64,000 bases of DNA, from contig JAOZHW010000007.1 of the NCBI GenBank assembly GCA_026014685.1, forward strand, positions 492,946-556,945, in the 5' to 3' direction. The position numbers and the translations under genes were made by a program. Every line of letters starts with the position of its first letter. The stretch's first letter is position 1. Positions 9,332 to 18,224 of the stretch are shown piece after piece. Source of the stretch: Candidatus Bathyarchaeota archaeon (GTDB lineage: Archaea > Thermoproteota > Bathyarchaeia > Bathyarchaeales > Bathycorpusculaceae). The notes under the pieces were generated by a model that saw only the letters and a program-made list of their open reading frames with translations, had not been told where the DNA came from and did no database searches.

Positions 9332-9772
9332 GTGTACAGTTTGCCGGCTCGCAAAATACGTGTAGAGCTCTTCGATAGCGATGGGAATCGATACACTATC
9401 GCTTTTGAGGGTCAAGTGACCCGCGATAAAGCTCTGCGGCTGCTTGATTTAGTCGAGTTGCTAGGTGGTGCACCTAATGAAGGACCAATTGCCGGCACAG
9501 CACAAACCATGCCTAACCGTGGGCTGTCACGTTTAGAGAAGGTACAGCTTGTTATCCAGAAAAATTTCCCCCTCATCTGGTTCTCTTCAAAAGATATTCA
9601 GTCGGTGTATGAGCAGGAACTTAAAGAACCCGTCAGCCTCAGCACCATATCCACTTACCTCTCTCGAATGGCCGCAAAAGGCATACTGCTCCGCACAGGA
9701 ACCTCAAACAACCTCAAGTATAAAACCGCCCCAAACATCTCTCCAGCCATAAAACAACGCATCATAAAATAG
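9332..9772 (+). CDS. Uncharacterised protein with winged-helix-like C-terminal half
   Basis: 146 aa from a GTG start at 9332. The N-terminal about 50 residues (RKIRVELFDSDGNRYTIAFE) look like a small beta-rich domain. Residues about 75-140 (FSSKDIQSVYEQELKEPVSL, then STISTYLSRMAAKGILLRTG) look like a winged helix with a recognition helix. I do not recognise a named family. It lies between the proposed origin and a membrane-linked winged-helix protein, with TTCACA/TGTGAA repeats on both sides. A role as a DNA-binding protein acting near the origin is possible but unproven. Confidence 0.6.
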   Translation: MYSLPARKIRVELFDSDGNRYTIAFEGQVTRDKALRLLDLVELLGGAPNEGPIAGTAQTMPNRGLSRLEKVQLVIQKNFPLIWFSSKDIQSVYEQELKEPVSLSTISTYLSRMAAKGILLRTGTSNNLKYKTAPNISPAIKQRIIK

Positions 9773-9822
9773 ACTTCACAACCCTTCACAATGAATCGAA
9801 TTTGTGAAATCCTTGATTTTAG

Positions 9823-10578
9823 TCAGCTGGCTGCGGGGCCTTCAGCCTTCTGCAGCAGCGCTTCCATCTCCTTCTTGATGCTGTAGCGGAATGGAATCTT
9901 GCCTGCTTCACGCTCCAAGTACCCGTCCTCGTAGAGCTTCTTCATCAACCGCGCCGTGTGCTCCCTGCTGAGGTGAACCCGCTCTTTGATTTCTGGAGCG
10001 GTCTTGGGGCCTTCTTTTGAGAGCATCTCTAAGACTTGGATCTCCGTGTCTGTTAGGGCGGCGAGGGCTTTGTCGCGTTTGATGGGGATGGGTGGTAGCA
10101 CAATTTCTTTGGCTTCGACTTGCACAGGCGGGGCGGCGGCTAGCTTCTGCATCTGCTCTTCAAAGGTGGCTATGCGGGTTTTGAGTGCTTCTTGGTTGGC
10201 TTCTATGTCTTTGAGTTTAGCTTCCAGCCCTGTGAGTCCAGATAGTATTGTGGTGCTGTTTTGGGTGGATTCGGATAGGTTTTGGTTGATTGTCGCCGAG
10301 AGGGCTTGGTAAGATTCGGCTAGCGATTCTACTTGGTATTGGAGGGGTTCGATTTTGTTTTCGACGCTTTCGGCTTTTCGGTAGCTGACATCTGCGGTGC
10401 TGTAGCTGCCTTCGACTTTGGATACCATGGTGTCGAACTTTGCTGATTGGCGTTTTAGTTCACGGTCAAAACTCAAAACGATGTCTTCGATGAAATCTTT
10501 GGCTTTTAGGTACTCTTTGTGTGCTAGGCGTATTTGTTTGATGTACTCATAGCCTGCTAATGCTGTGACGGCTATCAA
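9823..10578 (-). CDS. Membrane-tethered coiled-coil protein with MarR-like winged helix
   Basis: 251 aa from a TTG at 10578. The first residues are hydrophobic, and the open frame continues upstream with more hydrophobic codons (VDLTIVAILGILIAVTALAG) but no standard start. The true start may therefore be upstream at an unusual codon. A long coiled coil follows (about 40-160), then a Pro-rich linker and a winged helix (about 172-240, ALTDTEIQVLEMLSKEGPKT, then LSREHTARLMKKLYEDGYLE). The plan is one membrane helix, a rod and a DNA-binding head. The upstream region holds about a dozen GTGAT/ATCAC motifs. It could be a membrane-anchored regulator or a DNA tether; this is inference. Confidence 0.65.
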   Translation of the reverse strand: MIAVTALAGYEYIKQIRLAHKEYLKAKDFIEDIVLSFDRELKRQSAKFDTMVSKVEGSYSTADVSYRKAESVENKIEPLQYQVESLAESYQALSATINQNLSESTQNSTTILSGLTGLEAKLKDIEANQEALKTRIATFEEQMQKLAAAPPVQVEAKEIVLPPIPIKRDKALAALTDTEIQVLEMLSKEGPKTAPEIKERVHLSREHTARLMKKLYEDGYLEREAGKIPFRYSIKKEMEALLQKAEGPAAS

Positions 10579-10610
10579 TATGCCTAAGATGGCTACGATT
10601 GTGAGGTCAA

Positions 10611-10922
10611 CCGTGATGTGTTCTCTCCGTGATTTGCTTGTGACTCAACCGTGACATCCGTGATTTTTGCGGTTGCATCACACATCACAGTATTCTCCAT
10701 GGACTTTTAAGGTTATCGGTGATGTAATCACATGCTAAATATGATATCACACATCACAGCTAATCACGGGAGCCAAAAATATCTGCTTGTCCATGGCTAA
10801 AAAAGCTGATATTTAGGCTTATTTTGTGAATTAAGGCATGAATATGGGCCTTATAGAATGGGTTATTTTACTTCCTCAAAAATGCAAAAAAGTGACGTAA
10901 AAAGTGTGATTTGTGACGTCAC
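10611..10922. repeat. Dense GTGAT/ATCAC motif array
   Basis: Within about 310 bp there are roughly a dozen copies of a CCGTGATxTG-like motif on both strands. Examples are CCGTGATGTG (10611), CCGTGATTTG (10628), two more in 10649-10667, ATCACACATCAC (10677-10688), GGTGATGTAATCAC (10718-10731), ATCACACATCAC (10746-10757), AATCACGG (about 10762) and GTGTGATTTGTGACGTCACA (10903-10922). No gene lies here. The density is far above what a random sequence would give. A similar array lies at 11752-11866, beyond the next gene. Binding partner unknown. Confidence 0.7.
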
Positions 10923-11416
10923 AAGGGCTCTGCAGAGGGGCTAGAAAGGCGTTTTAGGCTCGTTTCTAGCTCATTTCTGATGATTTCTATGACTTTTTGA
11001 TGGTCTTTTAGTTCCTCTTCCTTGCTAGGTAGATCCTGGTGTGCTTCGACGTATTGGTGCAGTTTATTGGCTATTTCGAGGTACGGGTCGAGAGTTGTGC
11101 TCTCAAAAACACCCAAATATCCTAACAAAAGCACTGTATATATGGATCGAATGACGTTTTCGCGGGACTGTTTTAAAGTCCTATTAAAGCTTCCGCGACT
11201 TATTTTAGACCTTGTTAGGCGTAATGCGGCTTTATCGTCGTACTTTAACTGTTTGCCTGATAAATTTTCAGATAAAACGTCAATAAGTAGCGTTTCAAGT
11301 TGTGTTTTTGTTAATTGACTGTTTTTAGCCAGTATTTCTACAATGGGGTCGTTTAATGCCCCGTTTAACCATGCTGTTACTCCGTCTTTTAGCTTCAAAC
11401 TGCTCGTTTCTCCCAT
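10919..11416 (-). CDS. Uncharacterised small helical protein
   Basis: 165 aa, ATG at 11416 (MGETSSLKLKDGVTAWLNGA). It is predicted mostly helical, with a basic middle (RLTRSKISRGSFNRTLKQSR) and charged C-terminal helices. No signal peptide or membrane segment is evident, and I recognise no family. Its stop codon lies within the edge of one GTGAT/ATCAC array, and a second array lies upstream. Together with the genes at 9332 and 9823 it belongs to a small repeat-flanked group next to the proposed origin. The basic segment would suit nucleic-acid binding; that is a guess. Confidence 0.5.
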   Translation of the reverse strand: MGETSSLKLKDGVTAWLNGALNDPIVEILAKNSQLTKTQLETLLIDVLSENLSGKQLKYDDKAALRLTRSKISRGSFNRTLKQSRENVIRSIYTVLLLGYLGVFESTTLDPYLEIANKLHQYVEAHQDLPSKEEELKDHQKVIEIIRNELETSLKRLSSPSAEPL

Positions 11417-11893
11417 ATGCTGAATGGATACAGTTTTGTATACAAACTCTTGTTTTTATCCTTTCTCCGCCCCCAAAACCCAAACATGCCAACAAAAATA
11501 TGGCTAAACCTGCCGTTATTTCCATAAAACGCTTGTTTATTAGCCAATAAACCAATTTAGCGCCTGATTTAGTACAGTTAACATAAAAAAGGATAAATCC
11601 TCGGTAATTTTTTCAGCCAAAACGCCTCAACTTTACACAAAAAATGCACTTTTGCAAACACCCCAAAACCACAAACCCGCCCCTTTTAACATCTCCAGCT
11701 AAATTAAAACACACTTTTCCAAGCTCAATCCACACTTTCCCACATCCAATCTCACGTGTGATACCCCACAAAAACCGTCGTGACATCACCCAATCACGCC
11801 TAAATCACCGTGATTTCACCCAAAATCACATGATATCACCACTCTGTGATGCACCTGTGATGTACCCTTCAAACATGCCGCTTACAGGCTAAA
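11417..11893. other. 477-bp gene-free region
   Basis: No convincing coding sequence is seen. The left part contains GTATACAAAAC-like AT-rich promoter sequence for the gene ending at 10919, and an A/C-rich stretch of low coding quality. The right third is the second GTGAT/ATCAC array, listed separately. The open frames here have skewed, low-complexity composition and overlap the repeats. Confidence 0.5.
11752..11866. repeat. Second GTGAT/ATCAC motif array
   Basis: About ten GTGAT or ATCAC motifs lie in 115 bp, several in inverted pairs: TCACGTGTGAT, GTGACATCACC, AATCACCGTGATTTCAC, AATCACATGATATCAC and GTGATGCACCTGTGATG. It sits just downstream of the nitrilase stop and upstream of the small helical protein gene. 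It shares its motif with the array at 10611-10922, so the two arrays bracket the 10919-11416 gene. Confidence 0.7.
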
Positions 11894-12727
11894 TCAGATT
11901 TGCTCCGAAAGCTGCCTAAGCTTCTCAAACAACTCCGGCCGCAGATCCCGCAACGTGGGAATAAACGTTTCCGCCGTACGCAAATCGCCAAAATCTGCTT
12001 CACAGACTACAAAATCCTCCACATCGTACTTGGCTTTGGCTAAAACGTCACCTGTTGGGCTTACAAGGCGGCTGCCTCCCCAGAACTGCAAACCATCCTG
12101 CACCCCTGCAAGGTTAACGTAGGCGAGGTAGCAGGTGTTTTCGATTGCTCGGGCGGCTGTTAAGACTTCAAAGTAGCTCCTGCGAACCGCTGGTGAGGCA
12201 GAAATGCAAACTATCAACTGCGCCCCAATCAGTCTGGGCATGCGGAACACTTCGGGGAAGAAAACGTCGTAGCAAATCGTCAGCCCGATGTTGCCAATTT
12301 CTGTTTGGAAGGCGGCTGGCTCGTAGCCTGGACGAAAGTAACGTTTCTCTTCAAAAACGCTGTGAGTAGGCAGATACATCTTTCGGTACTTGCCAACGAA
12401 GCCTTTTGGGCCGACCAGCACCGCAGTGTTGTAAACAGTTGCTTGCGTCTTCTCGCTGAGTTCAGGCATCCCAAAAATGATGTGCATACCCGTCTTCTTA
12501 GCTAGCGCCTCAACCTGCTTTGTTGAGGGTCCAGGGATCGGTTCAGCTAGCTCGTACACCTGATCGAGAAGCACATACCCCGTGAGGCACATCTCGGGGA
12601 AAACCGCCAAATCCGCCCCCTGCCCTTTGGCTTTGAGGGTTAGCTCTTCTATCTTTTGGAGGTTGGCTGTTTTGTCTTCACGTTTGCTGCTGATTTGGCA
12701 CAAAGCGAGTTTAAGTTTGTTTTTCAT
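11894..12727 (-). CDS. Carbon-nitrogen hydrolase (nitrilase family), probable NadE-partner glutaminase
   Basis: 277 aa. The three catalytic regions of the nitrilase superfamily are visible: Glu in FPEMCLTGY (about 44), Lys in GKYRKMYLP (about 114) and Cys in LTICYDVFFPE (about 151). The gene follows nadE on the same strand with a 10-bp gap. In glutamine-dependent NAD synthetases a domain of this superfamily supplies ammonia to the synthetase. A split glutaminase-synthetase pair is therefore a reasonable reading, though a free-standing amidase of another specificity remains possible. Confidence 0.75.
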   Translation of the reverse strand: MKNKLKLALCQISSKREDKTANLQKIEELTLKAKGQGADLAVFPEMCLTGYVLLDQVYELAEPIPGPSTKQVEALAKKTGMHIIFGMPELSEKTQATVYNTAVLVGPKGFVGKYRKMYLPTHSVFEEKRYFRPGYEPAAFQTEIGNIGLTICYDVFFPEVFRMPRLIGAQLIVCISASPAVRRSYFEVLTAARAIENTCYLAYVNLAGVQDGLQFWGGSRLVSPTGDVLAKAKYDVEDFVVCEADFGDLRTAETFIPTLRDLRPELFEKLRQLSEQI

Positions 12728-12737
12728 GGCTTGTCAC

Positions 12738-13580
12738 TTAGTAGGTGTGTTTGGGGAGTCTGAAATCGTTTCCCACTGTGCGGAACCCCAGCTTAGGCGG
12801 CAGGGGCAAACGGCGTTTATGTTCGTTTGCTAGCCAGCGGGTTTTCACTCTTTCAACTATGGCTTGGTCGATGGCTAGCTGTTCGGCGATTTCCTGTGGA
12901 GTCATAAACCGCTCCAGCCCAAACAGGATTAGGTCGAGCGTTTCGTATTTGATTTCAAGTTCAGATTCGGCTAGCTGGTTTGGCCACAACGCAGGCGTGG
13001 ACGGTTTTAGGGCTAACTCTTTTGGTATCCCCAGATGCAGGGCTAGCTTGCGCACTTGTGTTTTGTAGAGGTCGATTATTGGGGCTATGTCTGCTGCTGC
13101 GTCTCCCCATTTGGTGAAGTAGCCCATCATGGTTTCGGATTTGTCTGATGTGCCGCAGACGATGCGGGTTTGCTGGTTGGCGTAGTAGTAGAGAAAGATC
13201 ATGCGGGTTCTGGCTTTGATGTTTCCCTTGTAGAGCCTGTCAGCGGGGTTGAATGTGGGGATGCCTTTGTAGATGCCGTCTAATGCTTGGGTCATGTCGC
13301 AGAGTTGGGTTTGGAGTTGGAACTGTTCTGCGATGGTGTTGGCGTCGTCGATGTCTTGTTGTTTGAAGGTTTCTTTCTCGGGCAAAAGCAACGCAAGAAC
13401 GTTTTGGCCTCCGATGGCTTGGCTGCATAGGGCGGCGGTGGTTGCGCTGTCCACTCCTCCCGACAAGCCCAAGACGATGCCTTTGGCGCCCGCGTTGTCT
13501 ACGTATTCTTTTATGAAGCGTACGATTCTTGTTTTTACTTCAGAGAAATCCATTTCCAGTGCAGCAGATGTTAGTTTCAA
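12738..13580 (-). CDS. nadE: NAD+ synthase
   Basis: 280 aa. The PP-loop SGGVDSATT (about 40-48), GTSDKSETMMGYFTKWGD (about 150-167) and the KPSTPALWPNQLAESELE segment are diagnostic for NadE. It adenylates nicotinic acid adenine dinucleotide and amidates it to NAD+, here without a fused glutaminase domain. The nitrilase-family gene immediately downstream may supply ammonia from glutamine. The length fits ammonia-type NadE. The start ATG at 13580 precedes a good N-terminal helix. Confidence 0.92.
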   Translation of the reverse strand: MKLTSAALEMDFSEVKTRIVRFIKEYVDNAGAKGIVLGLSGGVDSATTAALCSQAIGGQNVLALLLPEKETFKQQDIDDANTIAEQFQLQTQLCDMTQALDGIYKGIPTFNPADRLYKGNIKARTRMIFLYYYANQQTRIVCGTSDKSETMMGYFTKWGDAAADIAPIIDLYKTQVRKLALHLGIPKELALKPSTPALWPNQLAESELEIKYETLDLILFGLERFMTPQEIAEQLAIDQAIVERVKTRWLANEHKRRLPLPPKLGFRTVGNDFRLPKHTY

Positions 13581-13681
13581 CGGGTTTTTTCACGCAGCCT
13601 CTAAGTCAAATCTTTAGTAGGCAAGTATTTAAGGACAAGCATAAATAATAATGCAACACCAAAATACATGAAGGATTGCTT

Positions 13682-13948
13682 ATGGGGCGAAGAAGGAAAA
13701 AAGTTGTTCACATTCCAAAGAAGAAGTTGCCGAAATTCTTCTCTTGCCCTAGATGCGGCAAAGAAACCGTCCGCGTAGAGATTTATCGAGAAGAAGGCGG
13801 GCGATCTGTTGCACAGTGCAGTAGCTGCGGGTTGAAAGAGGAATTCACCATCAAATCCGCGCAGGGCGAAGTGGATGTTTACTGCATGTTAACTGACCGT
13901 GTCTACGGTAACCAGAAACGAACTCCAGCAACAAAATCACTAGAGTAG
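13682..13948 (+). CDS. Archaeal transcription elongation factor Elf1 homologue
   Basis: 88 aa from ATG 13682, chosen because AAGGA lies at 13671-13675; an in-frame TTG at 13676 is less likely. A basic N-terminus (GRRRKKVVHIPKKK) precedes a zinc ribbon with CPRCG and CSSCG. This is the Elf1/Elof1 plan: a small zinc protein that travels with RNA polymerase. A TATA-like TATTTAAGG lies at 13626-13634. GGGP synthase follows after 13 bp, suggesting co-transcription. Confidence 0.85.
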   Translation: MGRRRKKVVHIPKKKLPKFFSCPRCGKETVRVEIYREEGGRSVAQCSSCGLKEEFTIKSAQGEVDVYCMLTDRVYGNQKRTPATKSLE

Positions 13949-13961
13949 CTGAAGGATTAGA

Positions 13962-14711
13962 ATGGTTGGGCCAATTGAACGGTACTTGCTAGACAAGATC
14001 AAAGCCGATGGCTCAATTCATATGACGCTTATCGACCCCGAAAAGGTCACCGCCAAAGGAGCCGCCAAAGTCGCAGAGAGCTCCAAGAACAGCGGAACAG
14101 CCGCCATAATGATTGGGGGCTCAACGGTTGCTTCCCACCAGCACCTCGACGACGTGGTTGTTGCAATTAAGGCTGCGGTTGATATCCCAACTATCCTTTT
14201 TCCAGGCAACGTCAACGGCATAAGCAGCCACGCTGACGCCATATGGTTCATGTCCATGCTTAACTCAGCCGATCCCTACTTCCTCATGGGCGCCCAAATC
14301 CTAGGCGCACCCTACATCAAAAAATTCCAAATCGAACCTCTCTCCATGGGTTACGTCATCGTCGGAGACGGCGGCATGGCCGGCAAAGTCGGCAAAGCCA
14401 TACCCGTGCCCTACAGCAACCCTGAGCTAGCCGTGGCGCATGCGTTGGCGGGACAGTACCTTGGTATGCGCTTCATTTACCTCGAAGGCGGCTCAGGCGC
14501 AGCAACCCCCGTGCCCCCTGAGATGATTCGTGCCGTCAAAAGTGCCATCAATGCAACCCTAATTGTTGGCGGGGGTATCAAAACCAAAGAGCAGGCGTTA
14601 GCTGCCACTTCGGCGGGTGCAGACATCATCGTCACAGGCAACATCACAGAATCAAGCGACGCTAACGAACGCATATCACAGATAATCAGCGCCATCAAAC
14701 GCAAGCCCTAA
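13962..14711 (+). CDS. Geranylgeranylglyceryl phosphate synthase
   Basis: 249 aa TIM-barrel of the PcrB/GGGPS family. Recognisable parts are HMTLIDPEK near the start (phosphate/metal site), IMIGGST, LFPGN, YLEGGSGA (about 170) and the phosphate-binding IVGGGIKTKEQA with GADIIVTGN near the end. It makes the first ether bond of archaeal lipids from sn-glycerol-1-phosphate and GGPP. It is a marker of archaeal membrane biosynthesis and lies between Elf1 and the PolD large-subunit gene on the same strand. Confidence 0.92.
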   Translation: MVGPIERYLLDKIKADGSIHMTLIDPEKVTAKGAAKVAESSKNSGTAAIMIGGSTVASHQHLDDVVVAIKAAVDIPTILFPGNVNGISSHADAIWFMSMLNSADPYFLMGAQILGAPYIKKFQIEPLSMGYVIVGDGGMAGKVGKAIPVPYSNPELAVAHALAGQYLGMRFIYLEGGSGAATPVPPEMIRAVKSAINATLIVGGGIKTKEQALAATSAGADIIVTGNITESSDANERISQIISAIKRKP

Positions 14712-14792
14712 GTTTTCTCTGAACGTTTCTGTTTTGTTTTCGAAAGCCCAAAATACCTATCAGTGTATAATGTTGGGCTGTGAGCGTCTGCT

Positions 14793-17700
14793 TTGAACAT
14801 TAACAAGGGCATCAGCAACGGCTACCGAAACTACGTCGAAACCATGGAAGAGGAGCTTAAGCGTCTCTACCAGATAAGCGACCGCGCTAGATCGCTTGGC
14901 TTAGACCCCGAGCTCAAAACTGAATGCAAAATCGCCCAAGACATCGCGGACTTGGTGGAGGGCTTGGTTGGTCCGCCAGGCGTCGCCCAAAGCATCCGCG
15001 AGTTAAGCGCAAAGATGCCTCGAGAAGAAATCGCTTTCTATGCTGCTAAAGAAATCGCGCAGGGCAAATTCGCCCAAACTGACGAGGATCGGGAACCTGA
15101 AAAGCTAGCCGAGCAAGCCATTCGAACGGCGTTGGCGATTTTCACTGAAGGTTTAACTGCTGCCCCGATTCAGGGCATTGCGCAGGTGAAGATTAAGAAG
15201 AACGCGGATCAGAGTCGTTACTTGGCGATTTACTTCGCTGGGCCCATCCGCTCCGCTGGTGGCACCGATCAGGCCTTGACGTTGGTGGTCGGGGACTATG
15301 TCCGACGAGAACTGGGTTTAGATGTCTACAAACCGACTGAGGAAGAAATCTCCCGCTTTATCGAGGAACTTCGACTCTATGAGCGCTCGGTGGGGCGCTT
15401 CCAATACCACATACCTGATGAAGAACTCCGCAAAGCTCTCAACTTGGTTCCAGTCGAATGCACGGGTACCGAATCAGACCCTGTTGAGGTTTCCTCTTAC
15501 CGCAACTTGGAACGCGTGGAAACGAATCGTGTGCGAGGCGGCGCCTTGCGTGTTATAAACGATGGTATCGTGGGGCGCGCTCAGAAAGTCTACGTCATCG
15601 TGGATAAGATTGGTTTTCATGAATGGGATTGGCTTAAAACTTTCAAGAAAAAATCCGAGAAAAAATCAGGCGGCTTCATGGACGACGTAATCGCGGGGCG
15701 ACCCATCTTTGCGTTTCCCTCCACACGAGGCGGCTTCCGACTCCGATACGGCCGCTCACGTAACACAGGGCTCTCCGCTGTGGGCATCCATCCTGCGACG
15801 ATGCTTGTGGTTGAAGGCTTCCTAGCTGCAGGCACCCAGATGCGCCTCGAGTTACCCGGCAAAGGTGGGGTCACTATGCCCGTGGACAGCATCGAAAAGC
15901 CTGTGGTACTGCTCAAGGATGGGTCAGTGGTTCGAGTTTCGTTGGAAAATTATCCTGACGTTAAGGGCAAAATTCAGAAAATCCTCTTCTTAGGCGACAT
16001 GCTAATCGACTTCGGCGACTTCCTATACAGCAATAAAGCCTTGCCGCCGTCGGGGTATGTGGAGGAGTGGTGGAGCAAAGACCTCCAAAACGCAGTCCTC
16101 GAACGCTTCGAAGGCAACTTCTGCAAAGCAGCCGACGCCTCCAAGGTTCCCGCTGAAAAACTCGAAGCTTTCGTTAACAACCCTTTCCAATGCAAGCCCA
16201 CAACAAAAGAAGCCATCACACTCAGCCAAACTTTAGGTGTACCGCTAGCGCCCAACTGTACCTTCTATTGGACTAACTTGCCTTCAGTGCAGGAAGTGGA
16301 GGCGCTACGCAAGTGGCTATCAACCTGCGAAGTCAGCGTCGAAGATGGGGTTGCCAAAAAAATCGTAGGCGACTGCAACGAGGACACCGTTAAAGCGTTG
16401 CGAAAAATCTTTGCACCCCACAAAAATCAAAACGGCAAAATCACCCTTTTAGGCGAGGACGCAGCCGCGTTAGCATTCACGTTGGGTTATGGCACTCCGA
16501 GGTTTACTGAACCTTTGCAAGCGCAGTCCGTGCTTGAGTTGCTAAGCATGCTTAGTGGTGTGCAAGTCAAGGATAAAGCGCCCACCTACGTCGGCGGACG
16601 CATGGGTAGACCCGAAAAAGCCAAACACCGCGAAATGAAACCCAACGTCCACGTCCTGTTTCCAGTCAGCTTGGCAGGCGGCAGCCACCGCGACCTTCTT
16701 GAAGCCGCTAAAAAGAACGCGGTTTTCGTGGAGATGGTGAAGCGCAAGTGCCCCAACTGCAAAACCTACACCCGCAAAATCCGTTGCGACACCTGCGGAG
16801 TCGCCACCGTGGCTGAGCAGTTTTGTCCCCGCTGTGGTCGAAGCCTCAAAGAGGGCTACTGTGGAACCTGCAGAGCCGAAGCCATAAAGTACCAGCGTCA
16901 ACCCGTTAACTTTAAAGAACTCATCGACAATGCCTGTGCGACTTTGGGGTTGCCGCCGCCTAAGATGCTGCGGGGAGTTAAGGGCTTAACAAACGCCGAC
17001 AAGACGCCTGAAATCGTCGAAAAAGGCATCCTGCGCGCCAAGTACGGCTTATCCGTTTACAAGGATGGCACCATACGCTTCGACGCAACCAACGCACCGC
17101 TCACTCACATAACCCCCGCCGAAATCGGTGTATCCATTGAGAAGATGCATCAGATGGGTTACCACGCCGACACCCACGGCCTCCCGCTGACTGACCCCAA
17201 TCAGGTCTGCGAACTCAAAATCCAAGACGTCGTCATCCCTTGGAAAGCGGGAGAATACTTTGTGCAAATAGCCGCCTTCATCGACGACTTGCTTGTCCGC
17301 GTCTACAAACAGCAACCCTACTACAACGTTAAGAAAACAGAGGACTTGGTAGGGCATCTCATCTTTGGACTTGCACCGCACACATGTGCATGCATATTGG
17401 GCAGAATCGTCGGCTACACCGACCGCAACGTTATCTACGCGCACTCAGTTTGGCACTCTGCTAAACGCCGCGACTGTGACGGCGACGAAGACGCCATCAT
17501 GCTTGCTCTTGACACACTCCTAAACTTTTCGCGGGTCTACTTGCCTGCGCAGATAGGCGGCATCATGGACGCCCCAATCCTACTCATACCCTTCTGCAAC
17601 ACCAAAGAAGTACAGCGCCAAGCCCACGACTTCGACGTAAGCAGCACATATCCGCTTGAATTCTACCACCAAACGCTTGTGAAAGGCGAGGCGCGAACGG

Positions 17701-18224
17701 TTAGCGCATTCATGGACACCATTAGCCACCGATTGGGCACTGACGGGCAATTCGAGGGCTTCCAATTCACCACGCCGTGCACTAACATCAACCTCGGCAA
17801 CGCCAACAGCAGCTACAAAGAATTCAAATCCATGATAGACAAACTCCACATGCAACTCGAACTCGGAGAGAGAATCGACGCCGTAGACGCACGCCGCGTG
17901 GCGCTCAAAGTGCTCAACACCCATTTTATGCGTGACATCGCTGGCAACATGCGCGCTTTCTCTACGCAGGGGTTCCGCTGTAAAGCCTGTAACAAAAAAT
18001 TCCGTCGCCTGCCTCTGAGTGGCAAGTGTTCCTGTGGTGGTGCTTTGACGTTGACGGTTTACCGCGGCGGCATCGAAAAATACCTGGTGGCGGCGCAGCA
18101 ACTGGTCGACAAATACGGCTTACCCAACTACTATACGCAGCGCATGGACCTCATCAAAGAGGAGTTGGCGTTGATGTTTGATAACAAGAAGCCCAAGCAA
18201 GCCACGCTTTTTGACTTCAAGTAG
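14793..18224 (+). CDS. polC: DNA polymerase D large subunit (DP2), catalytic
   Basis: 1143 aa from a TTG start at 14793. The N-terminal NGYRNYVETMEEELKRLY region aligns with known DP2 starts, which supports this start over the ATG at 14844. The active-site DCDGDED lies at about 894-900. Zinc-binding cysteine clusters are at about 650-690 (CPNCKTYTRKIRCDTCG, CPRCG, CGTC) and about 1065 (CKACNKKF with CSCGG). The C-terminal QATLFDF resembles a PCNA-interacting PIP box. No intein is present, although inteins are common in this gene elsewhere. It is the polymerising subunit of PolD, partner of DP1 at 5702-7300. Confidence 0.96.
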   Translation: MNINKGISNGYRNYVETMEEELKRLYQISDRARSLGLDPELKTECKIAQDIADLVEGLVGPPGVAQSIRELSAKMPREEIAFYAAKEIAQGKFAQTDEDREPEKLAEQAIRTALAIFTEGLTAAPIQGIAQVKIKKNADQSRYLAIYFAGPIRSAGGTDQALTLVVGDYVRRELGLDVYKPTEEEISRFIEELRLYERSVGRFQYHIPDEELRKALNLVPVECTGTESDPVEVSSYRNLERVETNRVRGGALRVINDGIVGRAQKVYVIVDKIGFHEWDWLKTFKKKSEKKSGGFMDDVIAGRPIFAFPSTRGGFRLRYGRSRNTGLSAVGIHPATMLVVEGFLAAGTQMRLELPGKGGVTMPVDSIEKPVVLLKDGSVVRVSLENYPDVKGKIQKILFLGDMLIDFGDFLYSNKALPPSGYVEEWWSKDLQNAVLERFEGNFCKAADASKVPAEKLEAFVNNPFQCKPTTKEAITLSQTLGVPLAPNCTFYWTNLPSVQEVEALRKWLSTCEVSVEDGVAKKIVGDCNEDTVKALRKIFAPHKNQNGKITLLGEDAAALAFTLGYGTPRFTEPLQAQSVLELLSMLSGVQVKDKAPTYVGGRMGRPEKAKHREMKPNVHVLFPVSLAGGSHRDLLEAAKKNAVFVEMVKRKCPNCKTYTRKIRCDTCGVATVAEQFCPRCGRSLKEGYCGTCRAEAIKYQRQPVNFKELIDNACATLGLPPPKMLRGVKGLTNADKTPEIVEKGILRAKYGLSVYKDGTIRFDATNAPLTHITPAEIGVSIEKMHQMGYHADTHGLPLTDPNQVCELKIQDVVIPWKAGEYFVQIAAFIDDLLVRVYKQQPYYNVKKTEDLVGHLIFGLAPHTCACILGRIVGYTDRNVIYAHSVWHSAKRRDCDGDEDAIMLALDTLLNFSRVYLPAQIGGIMDAPILLIPFCNTKEVQRQAHDFDVSSTYPLEFYHQTLVKGEARTVSAFMDTISHRLGTDGQFEGFQFTTPCTNINLGNANSSYKEFKSMIDKLHMQLELGERIDAVDARRVALKVLNTHFMRDIAGNMRAFSTQGFRCKACNKKFRRLPLSGKCSCGGALTLTVYRGGIEKYLVAAQQLVDKYGLPNYYTQRMDLIKEELALMFDNKKPKQATLFDFK

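Noticed and set aside
11325..11555. 76-codon frame with a hydrophobic start upstream of the helical protein
   Set aside because: It overlaps the start of the better-supported gene at 10919-11416 in another frame, and only its first part looks membrane-like.
11644..11892. 82-codon open frame in the second GTGAT/ATCAC array
   Set aside because: It is rich in His, Pro, Thr and Ser from the repeat itself and has no ribosome site or family features.
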